Shown here one piece after another: positions 8,960 through 17,555 of a stretch of 64,000 bases of DNA (position 1 is the stretch's first letter; every line of letters begins with the position of its first letter). Source of the DNA: Flagellimonas nanhaiensis (GTDB lineage: Bacteria; Bacteroidota; Bacteroidia; Flavobacteriales; Flavobacteriaceae); the NCBI RefSeq assembly GCF_003382275.1, contig NZ_QTJX01000001.1, positions 620,001-684,000 of the forward strand, read 5' to 3'. Made by a program: the position numbers and the translations under genes. The notes beneath the pieces were generated by a model. It searched no databases, was not told the origin of the DNA, and saw only the letters and a list, made by a program, of their open reading frames with translations.

Positions 8960-11773
8960 GTGTCTAGACTTCAGTATATTCTATTTGTGTTTATAGCTCT
9001 CCTATGTCAGGTAATCTTGTCACAAGAGCTTCCCCCAATCCAAAATTTTACTCCAACAGACTACAATTCCGAAAGCCAGAATTGGGCTATATCGCAGACC
9101 CCGGACAAAATCATCTATGTGGCTAACAACACCGGCTTGTTGGAATTTGATGGATCTAGATGGACACTACATCCTTCCCCCAACGAATCCATAATCCGTT
9201 CTGTAAAAGTGGTGGACAATAGAATTTATACCGGCTGTTACATGGAATTTGGTTTTTGGGAGAAGGGGAATTTGGGAGTGCTGACCTACCATAGTTTATC
9301 CGACAGTATCAAGGAAGACTTGTTGAAAGACGAAGAATTTTGGGGAATTCTCGATATGGGTCAATGGATGGTTTTTCAATCTCACAACCGGATTTATACT
9401 TACAATATTACAGACGGAACCATTAATAATATAAACTCGGATGTTTTCGTGCCAAAAGTTTTTAAGATTGGCCGCACCGTGTTTTTCCAGAAGATGGGGC
9501 AAGGTATCTTTCAAATTAGGAACGGCGAGGAGTTTTTGGTTTATGATGATGAGATGGTTCGCAATGACGAAATCATAAACATTTTTGAAAAAGAACAAGA
9601 AATTCTCATTCTCACCCGTAACAATGGGTTTTTTAGAACCAATAACGGATCAATCGAAAAATGGGATACCGGTGTTGACAGTCTTTTGTCTGAAATTAGT
9701 CTCTATAGTGCCCTGGAACTGAAAAATGGAAACTATGCACTGGGTACCATTTCCCATGGATTGATTCTTATGGACAATAATGGAAGCCTACTAACAACTT
9801 TAGATCAGGGAAGCGAACTTCAGAACAATACCGTTCTTTCTCTTTTTGAAGACATCGACAATAATATTTGGCTGGGACTTGATGTTGGCATTAGTTATGT
9901 GAACGTTGGCTCCCCATTTCATGTTTATCCAGACAGTGGAGGCTTGGTAGGGGGTGTATATGCCTCTGCAATTTTTGAAAAAAACCTTTACCTCGGGACC
10001 AACCAGGGTCTTTACTTTAAAGAATTGGGAGGAGATAGAGAATTCTCCTTTATAGAAGGAACAGGAGGGCAAGTCTGGTCCTTGACCGTTTTGGATGGCA
10101 ATCTTTTTTGTGGTCATCATACCGGAACTTTTAGGGTAATCAATGACAAGGTTGAAAAAATTGCGGATGTCCAAGGAACCTGGACGGTTGGAAAAATTGA
10201 CGACATGCCTAATCTGCTTCTTCAGGGAAACTATGATGGTCTCTATGTTTTGGAATTTCTTAATGGAGCATGGCGTTTGAAGAACAAGATCAATGGATTT
10301 GACCACTCTGCGCGATACTTTGAGCTCTACGGGGACAATATTTTTGTTAATCACGAGTACAAAGGAGTCTTTAAAATAGAGGTCAATAAGGACCTTTCTG
10401 AAGCTATCGAGGTAAAAAATGACACAGTGATTAGAGGATCTAACTCCGGTATTATAAAATACAAGGACAACTTGTTGTATGCTTATAAAAAGGGGGTTTT
10501 TAAGTATGATAGTGGCAAGAACGCATTTATCAAGGATTCATTAATGAGTACGCTCTACACCGAGGAGGAATATGTTTCCGGTAAAATGATTGTGGACTCA
10601 AGACAAAGGCTTTGGCTATTTTCTAACTCAAATATCAATTTTGTTTCGGATGGAGGACTGGCAAATACACCAATTATTAGCAGAATTCCTCTTACTGAAG
10701 ATATGAGGAACGGTATTATTGGGTATGAAAGTGTTACCCCCATGCAGGAAGAGGGAAGATATTTGATAGGAGCACGGTCTGGATACTTCACCGTAGACAC
10801 AGATAATTTTGGAATAAATGATTTCAATGTAGGAATCAGGACAGTAAAAAAAGCGGATAGGAATCAGAGCGTTTCAGAAAATAACCTATTGGATTCCCAT
10901 CAGAAAGGTGATTTCAAAAGTGAAGAAAACAGTTTTGAAATAGCATACAATGTTCCGTACTATAACAAATATCTAAGACCCTTATATCAGTATCAACTCA
11001 TTGGTATTTATCCCAATTGGAGTAAGTGGTCAGAAGAACCCTTTGTCTCATTTGAGAACCTACCTCCTGGGGATTACACCTTTAATGTCCGGGCCAAAAT
11101 CGGTGATAAGGTCTCTAATAATGTGGCTTCCTATGAGTTCAAGATTGCAAAACCTTGGTATAGATCCAATCTTTTCTTAATACTTTATGTTATTGGAGCA
11201 ATCCTTGGCTCCATAGCAATTCATGGATCATATAGGCAATATTACCACAAACGTCAACAGAAACTAATAGAGGAGAACCAACGTGAAATGGCGTTGGCAA
11301 AAGCACAAAATGAGAAAGAGATCATAAGAATAAAGAACGAACAACTTCAAGAAGAGTTTCGTAGCAAGAGCAATGAATTGGCTGCTTCCACTATGAGTAT
11401 TATTAAAAAGAACGAATTGTTGTCGAGTATTAAACAGCAGCTTATTTCTAGTGAAGAAGACAAGAATACCGTTAAGCCTATAATTGAAATCATTGATAAA
11501 AGCCTTGATCGTAATGATGATTGGGAATTCTTTAAGGAGGCTTTCAACAATGCGGACAGAAAGTTTCTAAAGAAACTTAAAAAAGCCCACCCAGAATTAT
11601 CACCAAATGACATAAAACTCTGCGCTTATCTTCGTTTGAATTTGTCCTCTAAGGAAATTGCTCCTATGTTCAATATTTCTCCTAGAAGTGTTGAAATTAA
11701 GCGTTATCGTCTACGCAAAAAGATGAATCTTACCCAAGATGACAATTTGGTGGACTACATTCTTAAGCTCTAA
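8960..11773 (+). CDS. Membrane-spanning Y_Y_Y / LuxR-type HTH regulator
   Basis: One-piece sensor-regulator, 937 aa, with no kinase or receiver domain. Order: signal peptide (to about residue 22), beta-propeller-like sensor with Reg_prop repeats (for example NIWLGLDVGISYVN), Y_Y_Y domain at about 660-730, transmembrane helix at about 737-757, a coiled coil rich in Lys and Glu, and a C-terminal HTH at about 869-937 (ELSPNDIKLCAYLRLNLSSKEIA). This resembles the SusR-like regulators of glycan loci in Bacteroidota: an oligosaccharide bound in the periplasm would change DNA binding in the cytosol. Start is GTG at 8960, giving a good signal peptide. It sits between the mannosidase operon and the beta-glucan locus; the repeated boxes just downstream suggest control of the latter. 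Confidence 0.87.
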   Translation: MSRLQYILFVFIALLCQVILSQELPPIQNFTPTDYNSESQNWAISQTPDKIIYVANNTGLLEFDGSRWTLHPSPNESIIRSVKVVDNRIYTGCYMEFGFWEKGNLGVLTYHSLSDSIKEDLLKDEEFWGILDMGQWMVFQSHNRIYTYNITDGTINNINSDVFVPKVFKIGRTVFFQKMGQGIFQIRNGEEFLVYDDEMVRNDEIINIFEKEQEILILTRNNGFFRTNNGSIEKWDTGVDSLLSEISLYSALELKNGNYALGTISHGLILMDNNGSLLTTLDQGSELQNNTVLSLFEDIDNNIWLGLDVGISYVNVGSPFHVYPDSGGLVGGVYASAIFEKNLYLGTNQGLYFKELGGDREFSFIEGTGGQVWSLTVLDGNLFCGHHTGTFRVINDKVEKIADVQGTWTVGKIDDMPNLLLQGNYDGLYVLEFLNGAWRLKNKINGFDHSARYFELYGDNIFVNHEYKGVFKIEVNKDLSEAIEVKNDTVIRGSNSGIIKYKDNLLYAYKKGVFKYDSGKNAFIKDSLMSTLYTEEEYVSGKMIVDSRQRLWLFSNSNINFVSDGGLANTPIISRIPLTEDMRNGIIGYESVTPMQEEGRYLIGARSGYFTVDTDNFGINDFNVGIRTVKKADRNQSVSENNLLDSHQKGDFKSEENSFEIAYNVPYYNKYLRPLYQYQLIGIYPNWSKWSEEPFVSFENLPPGDYTFNVRAKIGDKVSNNVASYEFKIAKPWYRSNLFLILYVIGAILGSIAIHGSYRQYYHKRQQKLIEENQREMALAKAQNEKEIIRIKNEQLQEEFRSKSNELAASTMSIIKKNELLSSIKQQLISSEEDKNTVKPIIEIIDKSLDRNDDWEFFKEAFNNADRKFLKKLKKAHPELSPNDIKLCAYLRLNLSSKEIAPMFNISPRSVEIKRYRLRKKMNLTQDDNLVDYILKL

Positions 11774-11879
11774 CAGTTTATCTTTTCTGTAAATACCTCA
11801 ACATTACCTATACAATACCCTGTTCTGGGCATTTACAACAGCTTTTCTTCAAACCCGCTAAAACCCCAGAGAATCTAGG

Positions 11880-11968
11880 TTTTTAAGAATTTGACAAAAA
11901 AAATAGACTTTTTTTAAGGTGTATGCTTTTTGTTGAGGTCTTTTTTAAGGAGTCTACATTTTTTTAAG
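11880..11968 (+). promoter_or_regulatory. Four TTTTTAAG boxes before the glucan locus
   Basis: In the 278-bp spacer between the regulator and the GH-barrel gene, a T-run followed by AAG occurs four times: AAG begins at 11885, 11916, 11947 and 11966. The first three are exactly 31 bp apart (about three helical turns) and the fourth is 19 bp further. Boxes two and three extend to TTTTTTAAGG. This layout fits a multi-site operator for the upstream HTH regulator. The rest of the spacer shows no gene; I could not find a clean TANNTTTG box in it. Confidence 0.45.
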
Positions 11969-12051
11969 ATAGGTTTAAACTTCTGCAAAGTGGCAGTCTA
12001 CAATTCTATTTAGACCCCTTTGGCACAGCTCAATTTAAACTAAACATAACT

Positions 12052-15000
12052 ATGAAAAACAATTTGTTCAAATTATTGCTTTTGTTGTTCACGATCGGCA
12101 CTACCGCCCAGGTAGATAAGGTGGCTGTCGTGAGCAGTGAAGAAGGAACGAAATTGGTAGTCAATGGTGAAGATTTCATGATGAATGGAATGAACTGGGA
12201 TTATATCCCCATTGGTACCAACACAGTGAACGCCAACTTTTGGAAAAAGTCCGATGATGTCATCAGGGCTGGATTGGACCATGAGATGTCACTCCTTAAG
12301 AATATGGGGGTCAATGTAATTCGTCAATATACGGGAGTTCCTGCAAAATGGATCCAGTATATCTACGAAAACTACGGCATTTATACCATGTTGAACCATT
12401 CGTTCGGTCGCTACGGATTGACTTTGGATGGCGTTTGGACACCAGTCACCATTTATGACGACCCAACAACCGTGGACTTTTTAATGTCTGAAATGGAAGA
12501 ATTGGTCAATGGTTACAAAGACACCCCGGGTTTATTACTCTACCTATTGGGTAATGAGAATAACTACGGATTGTTTTGGGCCGGAGCGGAAACTGAGGAT
12601 TTTCCAGATGACGAAGGAAGAATTCAATTTATTGGAGAAAGTCGTGGTCGTCCCATGTACAGGTTGATGAATGAGGCCGCCAAAAAAATGAAAGCCATGG
12701 ACCCTTCGCACCCTGTGGCCATTTGTAATGGAGATGTACTGTTCATCGATATTGTAGCAGAGGAATGTAAAGACGTCGACATCTACGGAACAAACACGTA
12801 TCGCGGGGTTTCTTTTGGCGATATGTTCCAAGTGGTGAAAGACAAATTGAACAAACCGGTAATGTTCACGGAGTTCGGTGCCGATGCATTCAACGCAGTT
12901 GAGAATAAAGAAGACCAGTATTCCCAAGCCTATTATATGGTAGGAAACTGGAAAGAGATTTATGAAAACGCTGCAGGATTGGGAAAAGTTGGAAATTCCA
13001 TAGGTGGATTTACCTTCCAATTCAGTGACGGATGGTGGAAATTTGGTTTTGATGACAGAAAGAATGCAGATGTCCATGACAACAACGCTTCATGGTCCAA
13101 TGGTGGATATGCCAGGGATTTGGCCTCTCCTGGAGCAAACAATATGAATGAAGAGTGGTTTGGGATATGTGCCAAAGGGGCAACAAATCCGCGTGGTCTT
13201 TATGAGCTCTATCCTAGAGCTGCCTATTATGCACTAAAAGAGGCTCACCAGCTAGACCCATATGCTGAAGGAATCGATCAGGCCTTTGTAGAAAACTATT
13301 TTGACAATATTGAATTAATGGAAGCTGTGCTTAAAGCACGTGGTGATAAAGCCGCATTGCGGGGGGAGCAAAGTAATCTTCTTCGAATCAGTAACCTTCA
13401 GGCAAAGTTCTCCACATTCAGCACAGGCGGTAGTTTAATTACCACACCGGACAATGCTGATCCAGATGACCCAAACACGTTTCCAAACCAACTAGGATTT
13501 GATCATATGCAATCCTATTTTGTTGGGATTGAAGGTAACCCTGCTCCCAATATGCGGGCTGAGGTAAATTTCAACATTCTTGGAAATGTTGCCCAGAACC
13601 CAATCAACGAAATCTTTTATGAGAATCGGGCAAGGCCTATCACGGTAAGTTCGCCCGAAGGCGATGTTGTACTTAATGACAACAATAGGTTGGCCGTGTA
13701 CCAAGCTGAATTCGAGTGGAAGGCGAAAGAATTCGATCTTAGAGGTTTTTATAGAACCGGTCACTACCATTGGGGTTACGAAGGTGACTTCTTCGGACTG
13801 TATCCAGAAGCCAACTATGGCCCTAACCTTGATATCTATAACGGTGAGATTCTTGGAGTCGAAGTCGACGGCAAAGGCGTCCTAAAGGGGTTGAAAGCGG
13901 CCATTGGGCCACAGTTGTGGTGGGGAGCCAACCCTACAATGCTCTTTAAATACAAAAAGCACATTGGAAAGTTCGACGTTACAGGTATTTACCACCGCGA
14001 TTTTAAAACAGAAATTGTCTTTGACGAAAGTGGACGTCGGGTCTTGGATGCAAATCAGGTACGAAGTGGTGTAATCCCATTTTGGCCAACCGAAAGGGCA
14101 ACCTTGGCCATTGAAAGAGAGTTCGGCAAGTTTGGGGTCCATCTTGGTGGTATTTGGGCCGGAAACCCTTTGAATGGCAGTACGTTCCAAGATGTAAGAG
14201 GTACTCCTGGCAACTATATCGTATATGAAGATGTTATAAACTCAGATGACAATTGGGGTGGTAAAGTAAAGCTTACCTACGAAGGGGGTAAGTTCAATTG
14301 GTACGGTCAAGGGGCTGTTATGGGACTTGTCGCCAATGGTGGAGCGGACCAAACCTTGACATTTACAGGTTGGAAATTAAAAGATACCGGAAGCGGAAAT
14401 CAAGCCAATTTCTTGACCGGATTTACGGTTGCAGCTGGAAATTTCCAGATTGCACCCAACTTTCTCTATCAAAAACCATTGGTAGATCCAATGCCCAACG
14501 ACGTAAATGCACCCGGACGTCTAAGGAACAATCTTGATGATCCCTTTTCCGTTCGTGGAAACAGAGAGACCACTGCCGGTGAGATTCTCTTGACTTTCGA
14601 CCCAACTCCTGGCACTTGGATGTACGAGTGGGATAACGATAGAGCAGAGGATGCCAAGTTCGCCATGAATCTTGGATTTGTGTATCGTCACCTTCCTACA
14701 ACCGTTGATGCACATATTGGTTTCAATGCCGATAGGACCTTCTTTGCTTTCCCAAATTCGGTTCCCGCTGAAGACTTATGGGAAATCCACTCCAGAATGG
14801 TTTCCAAAGTAAACTCAGATTTAGGGATTATCGGAAGCTTTTACTATGGAAATGGACAGGCAAACGGAGATAGTGAAAGATTGATCAAACGATTTGGCGG
14901 GGATATCAGAGCCATATATAAGAACATGAAATTCCGGACCCATGTAAAGGTCAATGATTGGGGTCCTTTTGATTACCACAGGGATTTCAACCTGACGTAT

Positions 15001-15237
15001 CCATTACAATTGATGCTCGATGTATCAACCACCTTGGGGAAACCAGATTGGTTTATTCTTCCAAGTACTCAAGTGGGTATCCGTGGAACTTGGAGATCAC
15101 TTGACGAATTTTCTCCAAGGTATTCACCAAACGAAGCTTTGGAATTTGCCAATCAACCTATCATAAGCCCAGTTGGTTTTGACAATGGTAACGAGTGGGA
15201 AATCATGACATATATACATATCAATATCGGCAAATAA
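12052..15237 (+). CDS. Clan GH-A hydrolase fused to outer-membrane beta-barrel
   Basis: Two-part exported protein of 1061 aa. An SPI signal peptide ends near TIGTTAQ. Residues about 20-400 form a TIM-barrel glycosidase of clan GH-A: the acid/base is Glu169 in LLGNENNYG and the nucleophile Glu274 in MFTEFGAD; DVDIYGTNTY resembles GH2 and GH72 proteins. From about residue 480 to the end the sequence is a chain of amphipathic strands with aromatic girdles and short turns (FDLRGFYRTGHYHW, FDVTGIYHRDFK, FGVHLGGIWAG, FNWYGQGAVMG), as in an outer-membrane barrel. It should place the hydrolase at the outer membrane. It opens the glucan locus, 12 bp before a glycan-binding lipoprotein. Possible roles are endo- or transglycosidase acting on beta-glucan, and porin. 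Exact GH family is uncertain. Confidence 0.8.
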   Translation: MKNNLFKLLLLLFTIGTTAQVDKVAVVSSEEGTKLVVNGEDFMMNGMNWDYIPIGTNTVNANFWKKSDDVIRAGLDHEMSLLKNMGVNVIRQYTGVPAKWIQYIYENYGIYTMLNHSFGRYGLTLDGVWTPVTIYDDPTTVDFLMSEMEELVNGYKDTPGLLLYLLGNENNYGLFWAGAETEDFPDDEGRIQFIGESRGRPMYRLMNEAAKKMKAMDPSHPVAICNGDVLFIDIVAEECKDVDIYGTNTYRGVSFGDMFQVVKDKLNKPVMFTEFGADAFNAVENKEDQYSQAYYMVGNWKEIYENAAGLGKVGNSIGGFTFQFSDGWWKFGFDDRKNADVHDNNASWSNGGYARDLASPGANNMNEEWFGICAKGATNPRGLYELYPRAAYYALKEAHQLDPYAEGIDQAFVENYFDNIELMEAVLKARGDKAALRGEQSNLLRISNLQAKFSTFSTGGSLITTPDNADPDDPNTFPNQLGFDHMQSYFVGIEGNPAPNMRAEVNFNILGNVAQNPINEIFYENRARPITVSSPEGDVVLNDNNRLAVYQAEFEWKAKEFDLRGFYRTGHYHWGYEGDFFGLYPEANYGPNLDIYNGEILGVEVDGKGVLKGLKAAIGPQLWWGANPTMLFKYKKHIGKFDVTGIYHRDFKTEIVFDESGRRVLDANQVRSGVIPFWPTERATLAIEREFGKFGVHLGGIWAGNPLNGSTFQDVRGTPGNYIVYEDVINSDDNWGGKVKLTYEGGKFNWYGQGAVMGLVANGGADQTLTFTGWKLKDTGSGNQANFLTGFTVAAGNFQIAPNFLYQKPLVDPMPNDVNAPGRLRNNLDDPFSVRGNRETTAGEILLTFDPTPGTWMYEWDNDRAEDAKFAMNLGFVYRHLPTTVDAHIGFNADRTFFAFPNSVPAEDLWEIHSRMVSKVNSDLGIIGSFYYGNGQANGDSERLIKRFGGDIRAIYKNMKFRTHVKVNDWGPFDYHRDFNLTYPLQLMLDVSTTLGKPDWFILPSTQVGIRGTWRSLDEFSPRYSPNEALEFANQPIISPVGFDNGNEWEIMTYIHINIGK

Positions 15238-15249
15238 AAAGACTAAAAA

Positions 15250-16656
15250 ATGAAAAATAAGAATATAATCAGCTTACCATCCATACTTTTTCTCTGCCTG
15301 GGTATTGTTGTTTTTTCCAGCTGCGAAAGAGATTTTTCGGATGAAGTGCAATTTGCTACGTTTCCTGCAAATGGCGATGTTTTTATAGATGCCTTTTCAG
15401 CAGGATTGGATTACTTCCCTTTTGTGGATGCAGGTGCGGACCCCGAAGCATTTTCAGTGGAGACCAATGATGTTTTTGATGGGGATGCCGCAATGAGGTT
15501 CGATGTTCCAGCATTTGGAAACGGCTTTGTTGGGGCTGCGTTTAATACTACGGTTACTAGAGACCTTTCAGGTTTTGATGCGCTTACCTTTTATGCCAAA
15601 GGGTCCCAAGCAGCAACCATTGATGCTATTGGATTTGGTATTTCAGCGGAGACCAACAACAAATTTCAAGTAACTGCCAACAACTTGGCGGTAAGCACAC
15701 GATGGGAAAAATATGTGATTCCTATTCCAGACGCCTCTAAATTGATCAGTGAAACTGGAATGTTTTGGTTGGCAGAAGGAGCATCTTTTGAGGGGGATGA
15801 GGGAGGCTACGTATTGTGGTTTGATGAAGTTAGATTTGAAAAATTGGGTACCATCGCCCAACCCAGCCCGGCCATTTTTGCGGGTGAGGATTTATCGCAA
15901 CTGGCATTTACGGGCTCTAGCCTTACGGTTACAGGGCTTTCCCAGACTTATAATTTGGATAATGGGGTGAACCAAACGGTTGCCGCAGCTCCATCTTACT
16001 TCGATTTTTCCTCTTCCGATTCTGGAGTGGCTGTGGTCAACGAATTGGGAGAAGTATCCATTCTAGGAGAAGGCACCACCAATATTACAGCGATTTTGGC
16101 CGGAGTTTTGGCAAATGGCTCTTTAGAAGTGACCTCTAGTGGAACGCTTCAAGCAGCACCAGCTCCAACCAGACCGGCAGCTAATGTAAAATCCATATTC
16201 AGTGATGCGTATACCAGCGATACCTCGAGCAATTTTTCACCTGGTTTTGGTGGTTCTACAACAGAGACCACGGTTACCTCTACTACTGACGGTGACGTGT
16301 TGGTTTATGCCAACAACAATTTCACCGGAATCATCTTTGATAATACAGTTGACGCTTCTGGCTTGACCTTCTTGCATATAGATGTATATATTCAGGAAGC
16401 AGGAACCGAGGTTGGGATTCAAATCAGGGATGCAGGGGCCAATCAAACCATTGAAACCGATGTCAATACGGGACTTCCCATTGGGGATGATCGTGATGTT
16501 AGGTTTGATATGACTGGGTTGGCAGTAGGGCAATGGACCTCTTTTGAAATTGCTCTTGACGGCGATATTGCAACCCAGAAAAACAACTTGGCGGCACTCA
16601 TCCTTACCGGCGGACCAAACTTCATATTTGACAACATTTACTTCTATACGGAATAA
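15250..16656 (+). CDS. Surface glycan-binding lipoprotein (CBM, Big, CBM)
   Basis: Lipoprotein of 468 aa; the signal peptide ends in VVFSSC and is followed by ERDF, an acidic start typical of surface-exported Bacteroidota lipoproteins. Residues about 35-195 look like a galactose-binding-type beta-sandwich (ALTFYAKGSQ, VLWFDEVRFE). About 205-295 is an Ig-like Big_2 domain (ILGEGTTNITAILAG). About 305-468 is a second sandwich opening with PTRPAANVKSIFSDAYT and ending NFIFDNIYFYTE, the same family as the repeats of the protein encoded at 17556. No catalytic signature is seen, so it probably binds glucan. It follows the GH-barrel gene after 12 bp and its stop overlaps an in-frame ATG of the GH16 gene. 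Confidence 0.78.
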   Translation: MKNKNIISLPSILFLCLGIVVFSSCERDFSDEVQFATFPANGDVFIDAFSAGLDYFPFVDAGADPEAFSVETNDVFDGDAAMRFDVPAFGNGFVGAAFNTTVTRDLSGFDALTFYAKGSQAATIDAIGFGISAETNNKFQVTANNLAVSTRWEKYVIPIPDASKLISETGMFWLAEGASFEGDEGGYVLWFDEVRFEKLGTIAQPSPAIFAGEDLSQLAFTGSSLTVTGLSQTYNLDNGVNQTVAAAPSYFDFSSSDSGVAVVNELGEVSILGEGTTNITAILAGVLANGSLEVTSSGTLQAAPAPTRPAANVKSIFSDAYTSDTSSNFSPGFGGSTTETTVTSTTDGDVLVYANNNFTGIIFDNTVDASGLTFLHIDVYIQEAGTEVGIQIRDAGANQTIETDVNTGLPIGDDRDVRFDMTGLAVGQWTSFEIALDGDIATQKNNLAALILTGGPNFIFDNIYFYTE

Positions 16657-16691
16657 TGGAGGTTTTTAGTAACAGTGAAAAAAATAGAGTT

Positions 16692-17528
16692 ATGAATATA
16701 AAATCTAGTGAAACTAAATCAATAAGATCTATGTTCCAGAAATGTTTGGTAGTGGTTGCAGCATGCTGCATTTCTTCTTGTTCTACAGATGAGACACAAA
16801 CCGTGGCTACGTTTACCAACTTGGTTATGGAGGATAATTTTGATGTCGAGGGTGCCCCTGATAGCTCTTTATGGAGCTATGACATAGGAACCGGAGTCAA
16901 CGGATGGGGAAATCAGGAATTGCAATACTACACCGATCGTCCAGAAAATGTGAAAGCGGAGAATGGGGTTTTGTTGATTACTGCTCGACAAGAGTCTTTT
17001 GAAAATTCTCAGTATACATCCGCGAGACTATTGACAAAAGATAAGTTTGAACAACAATATGGCCGTTTTGAAGCCCGCATTAGGCTACCATACGGACAAG
17101 GAATTTGGCCTGCATTTTGGATGTTGGGCGCCGATATTGATGAAAATCCATGGCCAGGAGCCGGGGAGATTGACATCATGGAATATCGAGGTCAGAACCC
17201 AACAGTGCTCATTGGTACGGTGCACGGACCAGGTTATTCCGCGGGTGAATCCATTTCCAAGGAATACATTTTGGAGAACGACCGTTTCGATACAGGTTTC
17301 CACGTGTTTGGAATTGAGTGGGGTCCGGAATACATCAATTTTTATGTGGATGATGTACTCTACAATCAAATTACACCCGATGATGTACCTGGAACATGGG
17401 TGTTCAACAAACCATTTTACATTCTAATGAACTTGGCGGTAGGCGGAACCTTTGTAGGTTCTCCCAATGCTGAAACAGAGTTTCCACAAACCATGTTAGT
17501 GGATTATGTAAGAGTGTACGAGAATTAA
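16692..17528 (+). CDS. GH16 endo-beta-1,3-glucanase (laminarinase) lipoprotein
   Basis: Retaining endo-glucanase. The catalytic strand GEIDIMEYRG has the E-x-D-x-x-E layout with the extra Met typical of laminarinases (Glu codons at 17166 and 17181). Other GH16 marks are GWGNQELQYYTDRPEN, YGRFEARIRLPYGQGIWPAFW and FYILMNLAVGG. The signal peptide ends in CCISSC, so it is lipid-anchored. Starts at 16656 (overlapping the upstream stop), 16692 and 16731 are all in frame; 16692 gives a basic n-region and an A-rich upstream stretch and is preferred, but 16731 is also possible. It should cut laminarin-like beta-1,3-glucan at the cell surface for the neighbouring binding proteins. Confidence 0.9.
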   Translation: MNIKSSETKSIRSMFQKCLVVVAACCISSCSTDETQTVATFTNLVMEDNFDVEGAPDSSLWSYDIGTGVNGWGNQELQYYTDRPENVKAENGVLLITARQESFENSQYTSARLLTKDKFEQQYGRFEARIRLPYGQGIWPAFWMLGADIDENPWPGAGEIDIMEYRGQNPTVLIGTVHGPGYSAGESISKEYILENDRFDTGFHVFGIEWGPEYINFYVDDVLYNQITPDDVPGTWVFNKPFYILMNLAVGGTFVGSPNAETEFPQTMLVDYVRVYEN

Positions 17529-17555
17529 AAATTAACTAAACTAATTTATACTAGA

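Noticed and set aside
9800..10354. 184-codon open frame on the minus strand
   Set aside because: Entirely inside the regulator gene, which has clear domains on the other strand.
12544..13077. 177-codon open frame on the minus strand
   Set aside because: Antisense to the catalytic domain of the GH-barrel fusion; no recognisable protein features.
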